Source: a virus. From it: a stretch of 26,116 nt of DNA. The DNA is taken from the IMG/VR virus record IMGVR_UViG_3300027833_000196, positions 1 through 26,116 of that record, one strand, 5' to 3'. Positions 1-7,602 of this stretch are shown piece by piece. A program made the position numbers and the translations under genes. The first letter of the stretch is position 1. Each line of letters starts with the position of its first letter. The notes under the pieces are model-generated. The model did no database searches and was not told the origin of the DNA. It was given only the letters and a program-made list of their open reading frames with translations.

Positions 1-167
1 TACGTTTAAAAGCGGCTCAAGATATTCTGCACAGAACAGGCCATGATAAGCCTAAAGAACTAAATGTTAACCAAACCGTATCAGACCTTTCTGATGCAGA
101 ACTTGATGAACAACTATCGGAACTGATTGAATCATCTGCTAATGTCAAACAACTTAAACAAAGCTGA
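1..167 (+). CDS. Terminase small subunit, C-terminal end (partial)
   Basis: An open frame enters from the left edge (first full codon at base 3) and stops with TGA at 165-167. About 54 residues are visible. They begin RLKAAQDILHRTGHDKP and end in an acidic, Leu-rich helix. The AAxxILxRxGHxKP segment is typical of the C-terminal part of phage small terminases, which bind the packaging site and recruit the large subunit. It overlaps the large terminase start by 26 bases in another frame, the usual order for the two packaging genes. The DNA-binding N-terminus lies outside the window, so the name rests on this short segment and on position. Confidence 0.7.
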   Translation, partial: RLKAAQDILHRTGHDKPKELNVNQTVSDLSDAELDEQLSELIESSANVKQLKQS

Positions 168-1608
168 AAAAGAGAAGCTCCTTCAATTAATGAAGGAGAA
201 AGAAGAGAGGATTCTATTTAATCAAATAGGACAATGGACTCCCTATGGCTGGCAGGAACTACTGTCTAATGCTACAGAGGAGAACAATCAGTGCTTGGCA
301 ATGGCGGGCAACAGGGTCGGTAAGACTTATACTGGAGCTAGAATTACCGCTTGTCACTTAACGGGTAAGTACCCAGACTGGTGGAAAGGTAAACGATTTA
401 CCAAGCCTATTAACGCATGGGCAGCGGGTGCTAGTACAGTTACCACACGGGACATCTTGCAAAAAGAATTGCTAGGTGATCCTGTAAATCTATTAATGCG
501 TGGCTCTGGGTCAATACCTAGAGACTGCATAGTTGATGTGGTCAGAAAGCCGCAGATACCTAATGCAGTAGAAAGTATTGTAGTTAAATTCCACAATGCT
601 TTTGGCGTGCATATAGGCGAGTCAGTAATCTCGTTTAAGTCATACGAGATGGGTGAAGAGAAGTTCATGGGTTCTTCGCTTGACTGGATCTGGCTAGATG
701 AGCAGCCAGCACAGAACATCTATACTCAGTGCTTGACAAGAACACTTGATAAGCGTGGGTTCGTTATGATGACGTTCACGCCTGAAAGCGGTATGACACC
801 TGTTATTCAGCAGTTTATGAATGATAGAAAGAAAGGTCAGTTTCTAGTTCAAGCTGGCTGGGATGAGGCTCCTCACTTAGATGAAGATGCAAAAGAGCAG
901 ATCCTAGCCCAGTACCTCCCTAATGAGCGGGAGATGAGAACCAAAGGCCAGCCGGTATTTGGTAGAGGTATGGTATTCCCATACACTCTCGATAAACTTG
1001 TGGTCGAAGATTTTACAATACCCGCTCACTGGAATAGAATCTGTGGCATAGATTTTGGGTTTGATCACCCTACAGCTATTGTTTGGGGTGCAATAAACCC
1101 AGAGAATGGCTGCTTTTACATTACAGACGAGTACAGAGAGTCTCGTCAAACAGCAACGCAACACGCTATAGCGATTAGAGCTAGATCAGTTCAACCACCT
1201 ATAGCTTGGCCGCACGATGGTAACAGAACATTTGACGGTGGTGATTCAATGGCAGTGCAGTACAGGCAGGAAGGTGTAAACTTCTTACCTGAGCACTTTA
1301 CCAATCCACCAGACTTGTCGCAAAATAAAGGCGACATAAAGATAGCTCCAGGCATTACTGCTATTTCTCAAGCAATGGAGAAAGGGCTATTTAAAGTATT
1401 TCAAAGTTGCCAGTATTGGCAACAAGAGTATGGCGCATATCACTTTGGCGAGAACGGTAAAATCGTTGATAAAGCAGATGATTTAATGTCAGCAACTAGA
1501 TACGCATTTCAAAGCCAGCGATGGGCAGAGCCAAGTAAAGATAAATCAAAAAGACAGCGCCCTTGGGAAACTAAGGAATCTAAAAGCAATTACAACTGGG
1601 TCACATAA
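142..1608 (+). CDS. terL: Terminase large subunit (packaging ATPase/nuclease)
   Basis: This 488-residue protein is the motor that pumps DNA into the procapsid and cuts the concatemer. Walker A is GNRVGKT at residues 56-62. Walker B with the catalytic Glu is WIWLDEQP at 182-189. The RNase H-like nuclease domain shows GIDFGFDHP (Asp304) and a late acidic pair in VDKADDLMSATRYA (about 442-455). The C-terminal tail is basic. I prefer the ATG at 142 to the in-frame TTG at 127, since neither has a strong Shine-Dalgarno and ATG is the commoner start. Its stop overlaps the portal start in TAATG, so the two are probably translationally coupled. Length and motif order fit podoviral large terminases. 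Confidence 0.95.
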   Translation: MSNNLNKAEKEKLLQLMKEKEERILFNQIGQWTPYGWQELLSNATEENNQCLAMAGNRVGKTYTGARITACHLTGKYPDWWKGKRFTKPINAWAAGASTVTTRDILQKELLGDPVNLLMRGSGSIPRDCIVDVVRKPQIPNAVESIVVKFHNAFGVHIGESVISFKSYEMGEEKFMGSSLDWIWLDEQPAQNIYTQCLTRTLDKRGFVMMTFTPESGMTPVIQQFMNDRKKGQFLVQAGWDEAPHLDEDAKEQILAQYLPNEREMRTKGQPVFGRGMVFPYTLDKLVVEDFTIPAHWNRICGIDFGFDHPTAIVWGAINPENGCFYITDEYRESRQTATQHAIAIRARSVQPPIAWPHDGNRTFDGGDSMAVQYRQEGVNFLPEHFTNPPDLSQNKGDIKIAPGITAISQAMEKGLFKVFQSCQYWQQEYGAYHFGENGKIVDKADDLMSATRYAFQSQRWAEPSKDKSKRQRPWETKESKSNYNWVT

Positions 1609-3572
1609 TGATCACAAACAAAGATTTACTGAGTACAATTAATTCCTATGAAGATAATGTTTCTGATCACATGGATAGCGATGCAGCGCAAACTCGTGCT
1701 GATTTACTTGATTACTATCTTGGTGAGTCTTACGGCAACGAAAGGGATGGCTACTCAAGTATTGTTACACGAGAGGTCTACCAGACCATTGAGAATATTA
1801 AAGCAGATATAGCGGAGTTATTTGTAGCTGATGATGAAACTGTACGATTTGAACCGGAAGGTCAAGAGGATGTTGAAGCAGCACAGCAAGCTACTGACTA
1901 CATTCGCTATGTATTTTATCGCCAAAACGATGGCTTCAGCAATATTATGGATAGCCTTATCGATGGTTTACTACAGCGTCAAGGTGTTATTAAGCGCTGG
2001 CGAGCTATGGAAGACTCTACAACCACTCACGACTTTGATGACATATCTGAAGAATCATTCATGCTACTTGATGCTGATCCAGAAGTGGAAATCACTGAGT
2101 TCGAGGAATACTTAGACGATCTTACTCAGACAATATATTACTCTGGCAAAATGCTACACACAACAACTAAAAGCTCTACTCGTGTAGAAGTTGTTCCACC
2201 TGAAGAGTTTGGTATTGATCGCAACGCCACTACAGTAAAAGAGGCTCGATTTGTTCGTCAGCGCAGTCAAAAGTCTAAAAGCGACTTGTTAGAGATGGGC
2301 TTTAGCGAGTCTAAGATTGACAAAGCGTCAACTTCTTCTGGCTACAATGAATATGACTCACCTGAGCGTATTGCTCGTAACTTTGATACAGATGATTACG
2401 ATGGTGACGAGAACCAAATTGCAAACACTTACGACTTACATGAGGTTTATATTCGTGTAGACCGTGACGAAGACGGATTTGATGAGTTACTTAAAGTTTG
2501 TAAGATCGGCAATACAGTATTAGATATTGAAGAAGTTGATGAGATTCCTTTTGAAACTTGGACTCCTATCCGTATGCCGCACAAGCTTACAGGTCTTTGT
2601 CCAGCGGATGCCGCAGCACCCATCCAGAAGATGAAGAGTACGCTTTGGCGTAACCAGTTAGATAATCAGTACAACTTAAATAACGGTCGCCCTGTGGTCG
2701 TAGAGGGACAAGTAGACCTGGACTCAGTAATGAGCAGTAAGCCTGGCGCTCCGTATTTAGTTAAGCACCCTAATGCTATCTCATTCCCTAATCAGCCTTC
2801 GTTTGGCGCTCATACCAACAATATGATGGGTATGGCTGATCAAATGCTAGAAAAGGATGTAGGGTCTACTGATAACTCGCTTAACCCAGATATTCTTAAT
2901 GGCAACACAGCAGCGGGTGCAGTTAGCCAAGTATTGTCCAAGCGACAAGCTCGTATTCGTTTAATTGCTCGTGAGTACGGTGAGTTCTTGCGTAAAGTCT
3001 TTATGGGTGTCTATGAGTTAGAGATTGCTCACGCAGATGACAAATCTATCTTTAGATTAAACAATAAGTTTGTAGAGGTTGATCCTCGCACATGGAATGC
3101 TCGAAAAGACGTTACAGTTCTAGTTGGTCTTGGTAATGGCTCTAAAACTGAGCAGTTGTTCCATATGCAACAAACTATGCAAGCTCAGCAAATGATGGTT
3201 CAGGCTGGTGGCTTAGGCGTTACTGTAATGCCGCAGCAGATTGTACAGTTGCAAGAAGATATGGTAAGGCTGTATGATAAGGCAGCATACGGGCGATACT
3301 TTACAGATCCAGGCCCAGAGTTTACTGGTCAACCAGAAGGCCCATCACCAGAGCAGCAAGCGGCTATGCAAGCGCAGCAAGTTCAGATGGAAGCTGTTAT
3401 GGCTCAGGTTGAAATTGAAAAGGCTAAGGTCGAGCTTGATAGAGCAGAGCTTGAGCTTAAAGAGCAAGAATTTATGCTTGAAGTTAAGAAGCATGAAGAT
3501 GAGAACGAATTTAAAGTGGCTGAAATAAATCTGGAGGCACGCAGTGAGAGAGCAGTCAAGATTGGTAACTAG
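1608..3572 (+). CDS. Portal protein (P22-like, head-tail connector)
   Basis: At 654 residues this fits the P22-type portal family: a dodecameric ring at one capsid vertex through which DNA enters and leaves, and on which the terminase docks. The N-terminal third is rich in acidic and aromatic residues, with YYLGESYGNERDGYSSIVTREV near residue 37 typical of these portals. The central part holds segments such as PEEFGIDRNA and GLCPADAAAPIQKMKSTLWRNQ that I recognise as conserved. The C-terminal ~80 residues (from about 575) are a Gln-rich then Glu/Lys-rich coiled coil resembling the portal barrel. It starts inside the terminase stop and ends inside a small GTG-start gene. Family is called from sequence feel and position, not a search. 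Confidence 0.88.
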   Translation: MITNKDLLSTINSYEDNVSDHMDSDAAQTRADLLDYYLGESYGNERDGYSSIVTREVYQTIENIKADIAELFVADDETVRFEPEGQEDVEAAQQATDYIRYVFYRQNDGFSNIMDSLIDGLLQRQGVIKRWRAMEDSTTTHDFDDISEESFMLLDADPEVEITEFEEYLDDLTQTIYYSGKMLHTTTKSSTRVEVVPPEEFGIDRNATTVKEARFVRQRSQKSKSDLLEMGFSESKIDKASTSSGYNEYDSPERIARNFDTDDYDGDENQIANTYDLHEVYIRVDRDEDGFDELLKVCKIGNTVLDIEEVDEIPFETWTPIRMPHKLTGLCPADAAAPIQKMKSTLWRNQLDNQYNLNNGRPVVVEGQVDLDSVMSSKPGAPYLVKHPNAISFPNQPSFGAHTNNMMGMADQMLEKDVGSTDNSLNPDILNGNTAAGAVSQVLSKRQARIRLIAREYGEFLRKVFMGVYELEIAHADDKSIFRLNNKFVEVDPRTWNARKDVTVLVGLGNGSKTEQLFHMQQTMQAQQMMVQAGGLGVTVMPQQIVQLQEDMVRLYDKAAYGRYFTDPGPEFTGQPEGPSPEQQAAMQAQQVQMEAVMAQVEIEKAKVELDRAELELKEQEFMLEVKKHEDENEFKVAEINLEARSERAVKIGN

Positions 3573-3825
3573 TCTACCTAGTGATAAGGCAGAACTAGAT
3601 GTAAGAATTCGGGTGGCAAATGCCTCCGCAAGGCTTATAGAAGACGAAGCAATACAGTTTATTTTTCAAGAAATGGAAGATAATTTGTACAGGGCTTTTT
3701 CTGGAGCATCAAGACCTGATCAGGTTGAGCATATCTGGAGAGAGGTTAAAGTAGTTAAGGCTTTAAAAGAGAATATGGAGTGGTATGCAAACCAACGAGA
3801 AAGCCTCGCCAAGCGAGCAAAGTAA
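3544..3825 (+). CDS. Small conserved phage protein after portal
   Basis: This 93-residue protein of unknown function starts at GTG inside the last 29 bases of the portal gene. Upstream, CTGGAGGCACGCA provides a GGAGG ribosome-binding site. It looks all-helical and charged, with IEDEAIQFIFQEMEDNLY and a C-terminal basic helix KENMEWYANQRESLAKR. Many phages carry a similar ~90-residue helical protein between portal and scaffold or coat; I can name no activity. A role in head assembly is inferred from position only. It overlaps the next small gene by 41 bases in another frame, so expression is probably coupled. Confidence 0.75.
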   Translation: MREQSRLVTSLPSDKAELDVRIRVANASARLIEDEAIQFIFQEMEDNLYRAFSGASRPDQVEHIWREVKVVKALKENMEWYANQRESLAKRAK

Positions 3826-3994
3826 AAAATATTTTATTGTGTCTGGTGAGTTAATTGACTGGATGCGAACAATGGCTTTTACAAAGCTAACAATGAAAGA
3901 CGTAGAGGGTGCTGTTGATGAGTTGTGGAATTGCCCAACAATTGAACAATACCTAAAACTAAAAGACGAACAAAAACCAAAGATTATTACTTAA
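3785..3994 (+). CDS. Small hypothetical protein
   Basis: This 69-residue ORF starts at ATG inside the preceding gene. It begins with a charged Ser/Lys-rich stretch, then a predicted helical core SGELIDWMRTMAFTKLTMKDVEGAVDELW and a Lys-rich end. I recognise no domain. The overlap with the upstream gene, and the short space before the scaffold Shine-Dalgarno, suggest it is translated as part of the head operon. It could be a head assembly accessory. The ORF is plausible because it fills the otherwise empty interval between two head genes. Confidence 0.6.
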   Translation: MQTNEKASPSEQSKKYFIVSGELIDWMRTMAFTKLTMKDVEGAVDELWNCPTIEQYLKLKDEQKPKIIT

Positions 3995-4036
3995 CAATTG
4001 AGGACAACGGGAAACCGACCCTTTGAGGAGATACAA

Positions 4037-5083
4037 ATGTCAGACAATGAGAACAACTCTTCGGAATTCTCTAGTAACGAACCCATTACGCAGGATGCTG
4101 GATTAGAAGCAATTTTGGGCATGATCAATCCTAAAGATGATTTAGGAGAAATTGAAAATGAACCTGTAGCTGAAGCGGAATCTGAAGAAGAATATTCTGA
4201 AGAAGAAGTGGACGAAAACTTGGATCAACTAGAAGAAGTTGAAACCGAAGATAGTGATGAAGGCGGAGAAGAAGAACTCTCTGGTGACATCGAGCTTGAA
4301 GACGGTGAATATGAATATCTAGTCAATGCACGCGAATTTCTTGTTGAAAATGGTCTTGACGACATTGAGAAGATTAAGAGCGGCGTTTTGATGCAAGGTG
4401 ATTATACACGCAAGACTCAGGCGTTATCTGAAGAGCGAAACACTTTTGAGGCAGAGCGAGGAGCATCTCTTGAAGAAACAGCAAAGCTGTTAGAGTATGC
4501 ACAAGCTATGGTTTACGGGCAAAAACCCACTCACACCACTCAAGAGTTAATAGCTTTAAAACAATCAGATCCTTACGCTTATGAACAGGCATTAGAGAAT
4601 CGAGTTCTTTACGAACAAAAAGAACAAGAGATCAATGCTGTAGCTGCTCAAGTACATGAGCAATACGAAGGTCAAAGATTACAGAACTTGCAAGCTGAGT
4701 CAGCTAAACAAGCTGAGTTATTAATTCAGTTAGAGCCAAGCTTTAGTGATCAAAAGGTAGCTTCACAGAAAGTAGAAGTTATGACCGAGTACTTTGAAAG
4801 CATTGGTGGTAGCGCAGAAATGCTGTCTACTGTCACAGATGCCATTGTACTTAAAGTGTTGCACGATGCTGCGATGGCTAGTAGCACTAAGAAGCAAGTA
4901 GAAGCAACTAAAAAGGCTCCTAAGAAAAAAGCTTCTAAGACTGTTCTAAGAAAAGGCGCGTCAGCGAGTCGAGCACAAAAACAGGCTGCTGCACAATCTA
5001 AAAAGTTTAAGAATGCCACACAAAGTGATGGCTCTTTCTCAAGAGATTCTGCGGTAGATTTAATTCTCGATTCTTTTAAATAA
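4037..5083 (+). CDS. Capsid scaffolding protein
   Basis: This 348-residue protein directs procapsid assembly inside the shell and leaves before or during packaging. The first ~90 residues are extremely acidic (runs of E/D). The middle is helical, with GVLMQGDYTRKTQALSEER typical of phage scaffolds, followed by a Gln/Glu coiled coil. The C-terminal ~60 residues are strongly basic (KKAPKKKASK...), as expected for the coat-binding end in P22-type scaffolds. I chose the ATG at 4037 because it follows GAGGAG at the right distance; the in-frame TTG at 3998 would add 13 unlikely residues. It sits directly before the coat gene. No protease is seen, so the scaffold may be recycled, not cleaved. Confidence 0.88.
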   Translation: MSDNENNSSEFSSNEPITQDAGLEAILGMINPKDDLGEIENEPVAEAESEEEYSEEEVDENLDQLEEVETEDSDEGGEEELSGDIELEDGEYEYLVNAREFLVENGLDDIEKIKSGVLMQGDYTRKTQALSEERNTFEAERGASLEETAKLLEYAQAMVYGQKPTHTTQELIALKQSDPYAYEQALENRVLYEQKEQEINAVAAQVHEQYEGQRLQNLQAESAKQAELLIQLEPSFSDQKVASQKVEVMTEYFESIGGSAEMLSTVTDAIVLKVLHDAAMASSTKKQVEATKKAPKKKASKTVLRKGASASRAQKQAAAQSKKFKNATQSDGSFSRDSAVDLILDSFK

Positions 5084-5097
5084 TTAGGTAAATTAAC

Positions 5098-6120
5098 ATG
5101 GCTACAATCGCATCAACCTCAGTAGTAGCGTTAGACGCTGTAAAAAACATCCGTGAAGACTTAGGTAACGTAATCTTTAATGTTACTCCTTTCATGACTC
5201 CTTTCACTTCTGGTATCTCACAAACTCGCGCTACTGCTGATACTCATGAGTGGTTAACTGACACTTACGCAGACGCTGTTGATACTAACGCTGCTATTGA
5301 AGCTCAAGCAGCTACAGCACCAGTTACAGGTGTTGCTGGAACAACTCGTGTTCGTCTTGGTAACTTTATCCAAATTGCAGATAAAACTGTAACTGTTACT
5401 AAGAAAGCTGAGTTCATGGATCGTGCTGGTGTTCCTGGCAAAGAAATGGCTTACCAGTTGATGAAGCTTGGTAAAGAGTTGCAAATGGACGTTGAAAAGC
5501 AGACTCTAGGTTGCTACGGCGCTCCTGCTACTAAATCTCAAGGCACTGCTGGTGCTGCTGGTGTTTCTGGCGCATTTGGTTCTTACCTTGTAACTAACCA
5601 AGAAGCTAACGGTGGTACTGATAACCCAGGTAATGCTGCTGGTGTAGGTGACGGTTCTACTGTCCCAACTATTGCTGGTGCAAATACTGCTATCGACCAA
5701 GGTAAAATGGACGATCTTCTTGACGGTGTTTGGGATAACTCTGGCGACATTAACAGCGCTAAGATTATGGCCTCTGCCGGTACTGTAGCTTCATTGCGTA
5801 ACACTTTAAATGGTATGGCTAACAATGTTGATTCAAACTTGGACGGCAACTCTACAAACGGCGGTAACATCATTTCTCGCGTAGCTGTTTACGTTTCTCA
5901 GTTTGGCCCTATTGCTGTTGTTCCTAACAAGCATATGCCTGCTAAAACTTTGTACGTTGTTGACTATAGCACTTGGGGCTTGGCTTTTGCTGGTGGTAAG
6001 AAGATTCATACTACTGACATCGCTACTCAAACTTCTGCTGAACAAAAACTTTTAGAGTGTTACTACACTTTGGAAGCGCGTTCTGAAGAAGCTAACGCTG
6101 CTTACTACAACATTGCTTAA
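5098..6120 (+). CDS. Major capsid protein (DUF5309 / SU10-like)
   Basis: This 340-residue protein forms the icosahedral shell. The N-terminus, with NVIFNVTPFMTPFTSG and then THEWLTDTYADA, and the segment VTKKAEFMDRAGVPGKEMAYQ are hallmarks of the DUF5309 (SU10-type, HK97-fold) coat family. The middle Gly/Ala/Thr-rich part (about 140-200) probably forms surface loops. The C-terminal part, with VAVYVSQFGPIAVVPNKHMP and LYVVDYSTWGLAFAGGKK, is the expected A-domain region. Codons are strikingly uniform (many GCT, GGT, ACT, GTT), as expected for the most highly expressed virion gene. A strong hairpin terminator follows 20 bases after the stop. Confidence 0.93.
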   Translation: MATIASTSVVALDAVKNIREDLGNVIFNVTPFMTPFTSGISQTRATADTHEWLTDTYADAVDTNAAIEAQAATAPVTGVAGTTRVRLGNFIQIADKTVTVTKKAEFMDRAGVPGKEMAYQLMKLGKELQMDVEKQTLGCYGAPATKSQGTAGAAGVSGAFGSYLVTNQEANGGTDNPGNAAGVGDGSTVPTIAGANTAIDQGKMDDLLDGVWDNSGDINSAKIMASAGTVASLRNTLNGMANNVDSNLDGNSTNGGNIISRVAVYVSQFGPIAVVPNKHMPAKTLYVVDYSTWGLAFAGGKKIHTTDIATQTSAEQKLLECYYTLEARSEEANAAYYNIA

Positions 6121-6140
6121 TGTTTAAGTAACTAAGGTGG

Positions 6141-6160
6141 GGGAGCTTCGGCTCCCTTTT
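6141..6160 (+). terminator. Rho-independent terminator after the coat gene
   Basis: A 6-bp perfect stem GGGAGC/GCTCCC is closed by a TTCG tetraloop in the C(UUCG)G context, which is exceptionally stable, and is followed by TTTT. It lies 20 bases after the coat stop on the same strand. The T-run is short, so it may be only partly effective: it could set coat mRNA levels above those of the tail genes and protect the 3' end. Confidence 0.85.
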
Positions 6161-6186
6161 CCTGTATCTAACTATTGGAGAAGATT

Positions 6187-6267
6187 ATGCCAGCAGGTAA
6201 AGGAACATACGGAACTAAAGTAGGACGACCACCAAAGAAGAGTAAGAAGAAAAAAACTAAGAAGTGA
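6187..6267 (+). CDS. 26-residue basic mini-protein (MPAGKGTYGTKVGRPP-type)
   Basis: This tiny ORF starts MPAGKGTYGTKVGRPPKK and ends in a run of Lys with a few Ser and Thr. TTGGAG lies a few bases upstream as ribosome-binding site. GRPPKK resembles an AT-hook core, but one short motif does not prove DNA binding. From memory, very similar mini-proteins sit near coat or tail genes in many marine phages, which supports it as a real gene. Function is unknown. A nucleic-acid-binding or capsid-filling role is a guess from its charge. It occupies the space between the coat terminator and the next virion gene. Confidence 0.7.
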   Translation: MPAGKGTYGTKVGRPPKKSKKKKTKK

Positions 6268-6274
6268 GAGAGTC

Positions 6275-6607
6275 ATGGATCACAAGATAGATAGCACTGT
6301 TAGTAATGGAGTCCAAGAGGATAATGTTTACACCTCAGACGGACAGATTGTTCAGAACTTTAGTCAAGACATTACTCAGTTATTAGAAGATAACAAGAAC
6401 GCAAGAAACGCTACTAGCGATTGGGTTAAATACGATCCTAAACAGAATTACCATCAAGTTTTAGATTTATCTATGACTGATGCAATGAGAATCAAACAAG
6501 AGCATGGAATCGATATACTTAACGATACCGATATGGATTGGAAGTATTTCTTCAAGCTCATTGAAACACACTACCCATACATGAAAACCACAACAGCGAG
6601 ACTGTAA
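6275..6607 (+). CDS. Conserved small virion-operon protein
   Basis: This 110-residue soluble protein starts at ATG after GAGAGAG. It begins with a polar, acidic region. The C-terminal half (YHQVLDLSMTDAMRIKQEHGIDI ... YPYMKTTTARL) matches, from memory, a widespread small phage family whose members end in YRYLRT-like motifs and lie between coat and adaptor genes. No catalytic motif is visible, and a head-completion or assembly role is inferred from position. Its stop overlaps the adaptor start (TAATG), so the two are coupled. Confidence 0.72.
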   Translation: MDHKIDSTVSNGVQEDNVYTSDGQIVQNFSQDITQLLEDNKNARNATSDWVKYDPKQNYHQVLDLSMTDAMRIKQEHGIDILNDTDMDWKYFFKLIETHYPYMKTTTARL

Positions 6608-7602
6608 TGTCTGTAACAAACTCAAATGATTTATTCAATAGAATAGCGGACTGGTTAAATAGATCTGATCTGTCTTCACAGATTCCAAGCTTTGTAGATT
6701 TAGCTGTTAATGAAATGCAAAGAAAATTAACTGGAAAAATCCAAGATACAGTTTTACAGTACATTGTGTCAAATTCGGACGCTATTGCAAAAAGCATTAA
6801 ATCTCCATTAAGAGCTTACTCTATAGTGTCAATCACAGACTCAAACGGAAGAGCTTTATCTCCAGTATCTTATAGTGAATACAGAAACATATCATCAACG
6901 AGTGGAGTCTCAACAGTTTATGCCGTTTCTGGAGAAGACATATACATTGGGCCAAATCCATCTTCCGGAGATTCGTTTTCCATACAGTATGATGATGGAG
7001 CAAACGATAGAATAAGAAATACCTTTTCTGTATACGAAGATCAAAGCGCATTAGAGTCTCCACAGACAAATATTCTTCAGATGTATTCAAAAAACAACTT
7101 GCTAATTAATAACACTGTAACTCCAGCTATAGTTCTTAACGTGCAAAATTTACCATCTGATACTACTACTACTGTTGGCGATAGAATACAAATTAAAGGT
7201 ATAACAAACTATAGCGAAGTAAACCCTAATGGAGTTTGGGACATTGTTCTAATCTCGCGTTTAGAATCTAACACTTATTATTATTTAAGTTTTCCAGAAG
7301 CTGTAAATACTTCAGGAATTTTAGAGTATTTTGTTGGTCTTGGTGCGCCTGCCGCACCATCAGATACTGTTTTAAATGCAAGTATAAGAGCAGATAAAGA
7401 AACATTAACTTACCCAGAAGCAATTTTAATGGGATCTTTAATGTTTGCATATATTTACTTAAAAGATGATGCAAGGGTTACATTTTTTCAGCAAAAGTTT
7501 CTTGATGCAATACAAGATATTAACCGCAAAGACTCTGGTAATTTAGGACTAGGTAGAATTAAAGACGAAAGTATAGCAGCCAATGGAGGCCCGTTAGTCT
7601 AA
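6607..7602 (+). CDS. Head-tail adaptor protein (SU10-like) with an inserted domain
   Basis: The N-terminus (DLFNRIADWLNRSDLSSQIPSFVDLAVNEMQRKL, residues 8-41) and the C-terminal block (YPEAILMGSLMFAYIYLKDDAR, 269-290) are the two conserved ends of podoviral/SU10-type adaptor proteins, which bind below the portal and join it to the tail. Family members are usually near 200 residues, and this one is 331. The extra length lies at about 155-262 and contains VGDRIQIKGI...NPNGVWDI...YYYLSF, a beta-rich pattern like the small FCCH-type domains common in phage structural proteins. It is coupled at both ends through TAATG overlaps. Confidence 0.8.
   Translation: MSVTNSNDLFNRIADWLNRSDLSSQIPSFVDLAVNEMQRKLTGKIQDTVLQYIVSNSDAIAKSIKSPLRAYSIVSITDSNGRALSPVSYSEYRNISSTSGVSTVYAVSGEDIYIGPNPSSGDSFSIQYDDGANDRIRNTFSVYEDQSALESPQTNILQMYSKNNLLINNTVTPAIVLNVQNLPSDTTTTVGDRIQIKGITNYSEVNPNGVWDIVLISRLESNTYYYLSFPEAVNTSGILEYFVGLGAPAAPSDTVLNASIRADKETLTYPEAILMGSLMFAYIYLKDDARVTFFQQKFLDAIQDINRKDSGNLGLGRIKDESIAANGGPLV

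Noticed and set aside
127-141. TTG start that would extend the large terminase by five residues
   Set aside because: No better ribosome-binding site than for the ATG at 142, and the extension lies in the overlapping small terminase frame.
354-719. 121-residue antisense ORF in the terminase gene
   Set aside because: It is wholly inside a gene with full catalytic motifs, has no ribosome-binding site and no recognisable pattern.
3998-4036. TTG start that would extend the scaffold by 13 residues
   Set aside because: The ATG at 4037 has a clear GAGGAG at correct spacing; the extension has no acidic scaffold character.
5254-6045. Several antisense ORFs in the coat gene
   Set aside because: The uniform codon choice of the coat gene removes stops on the other strand; their translations are Ser/Cys/Val-rich low-complexity shadows.
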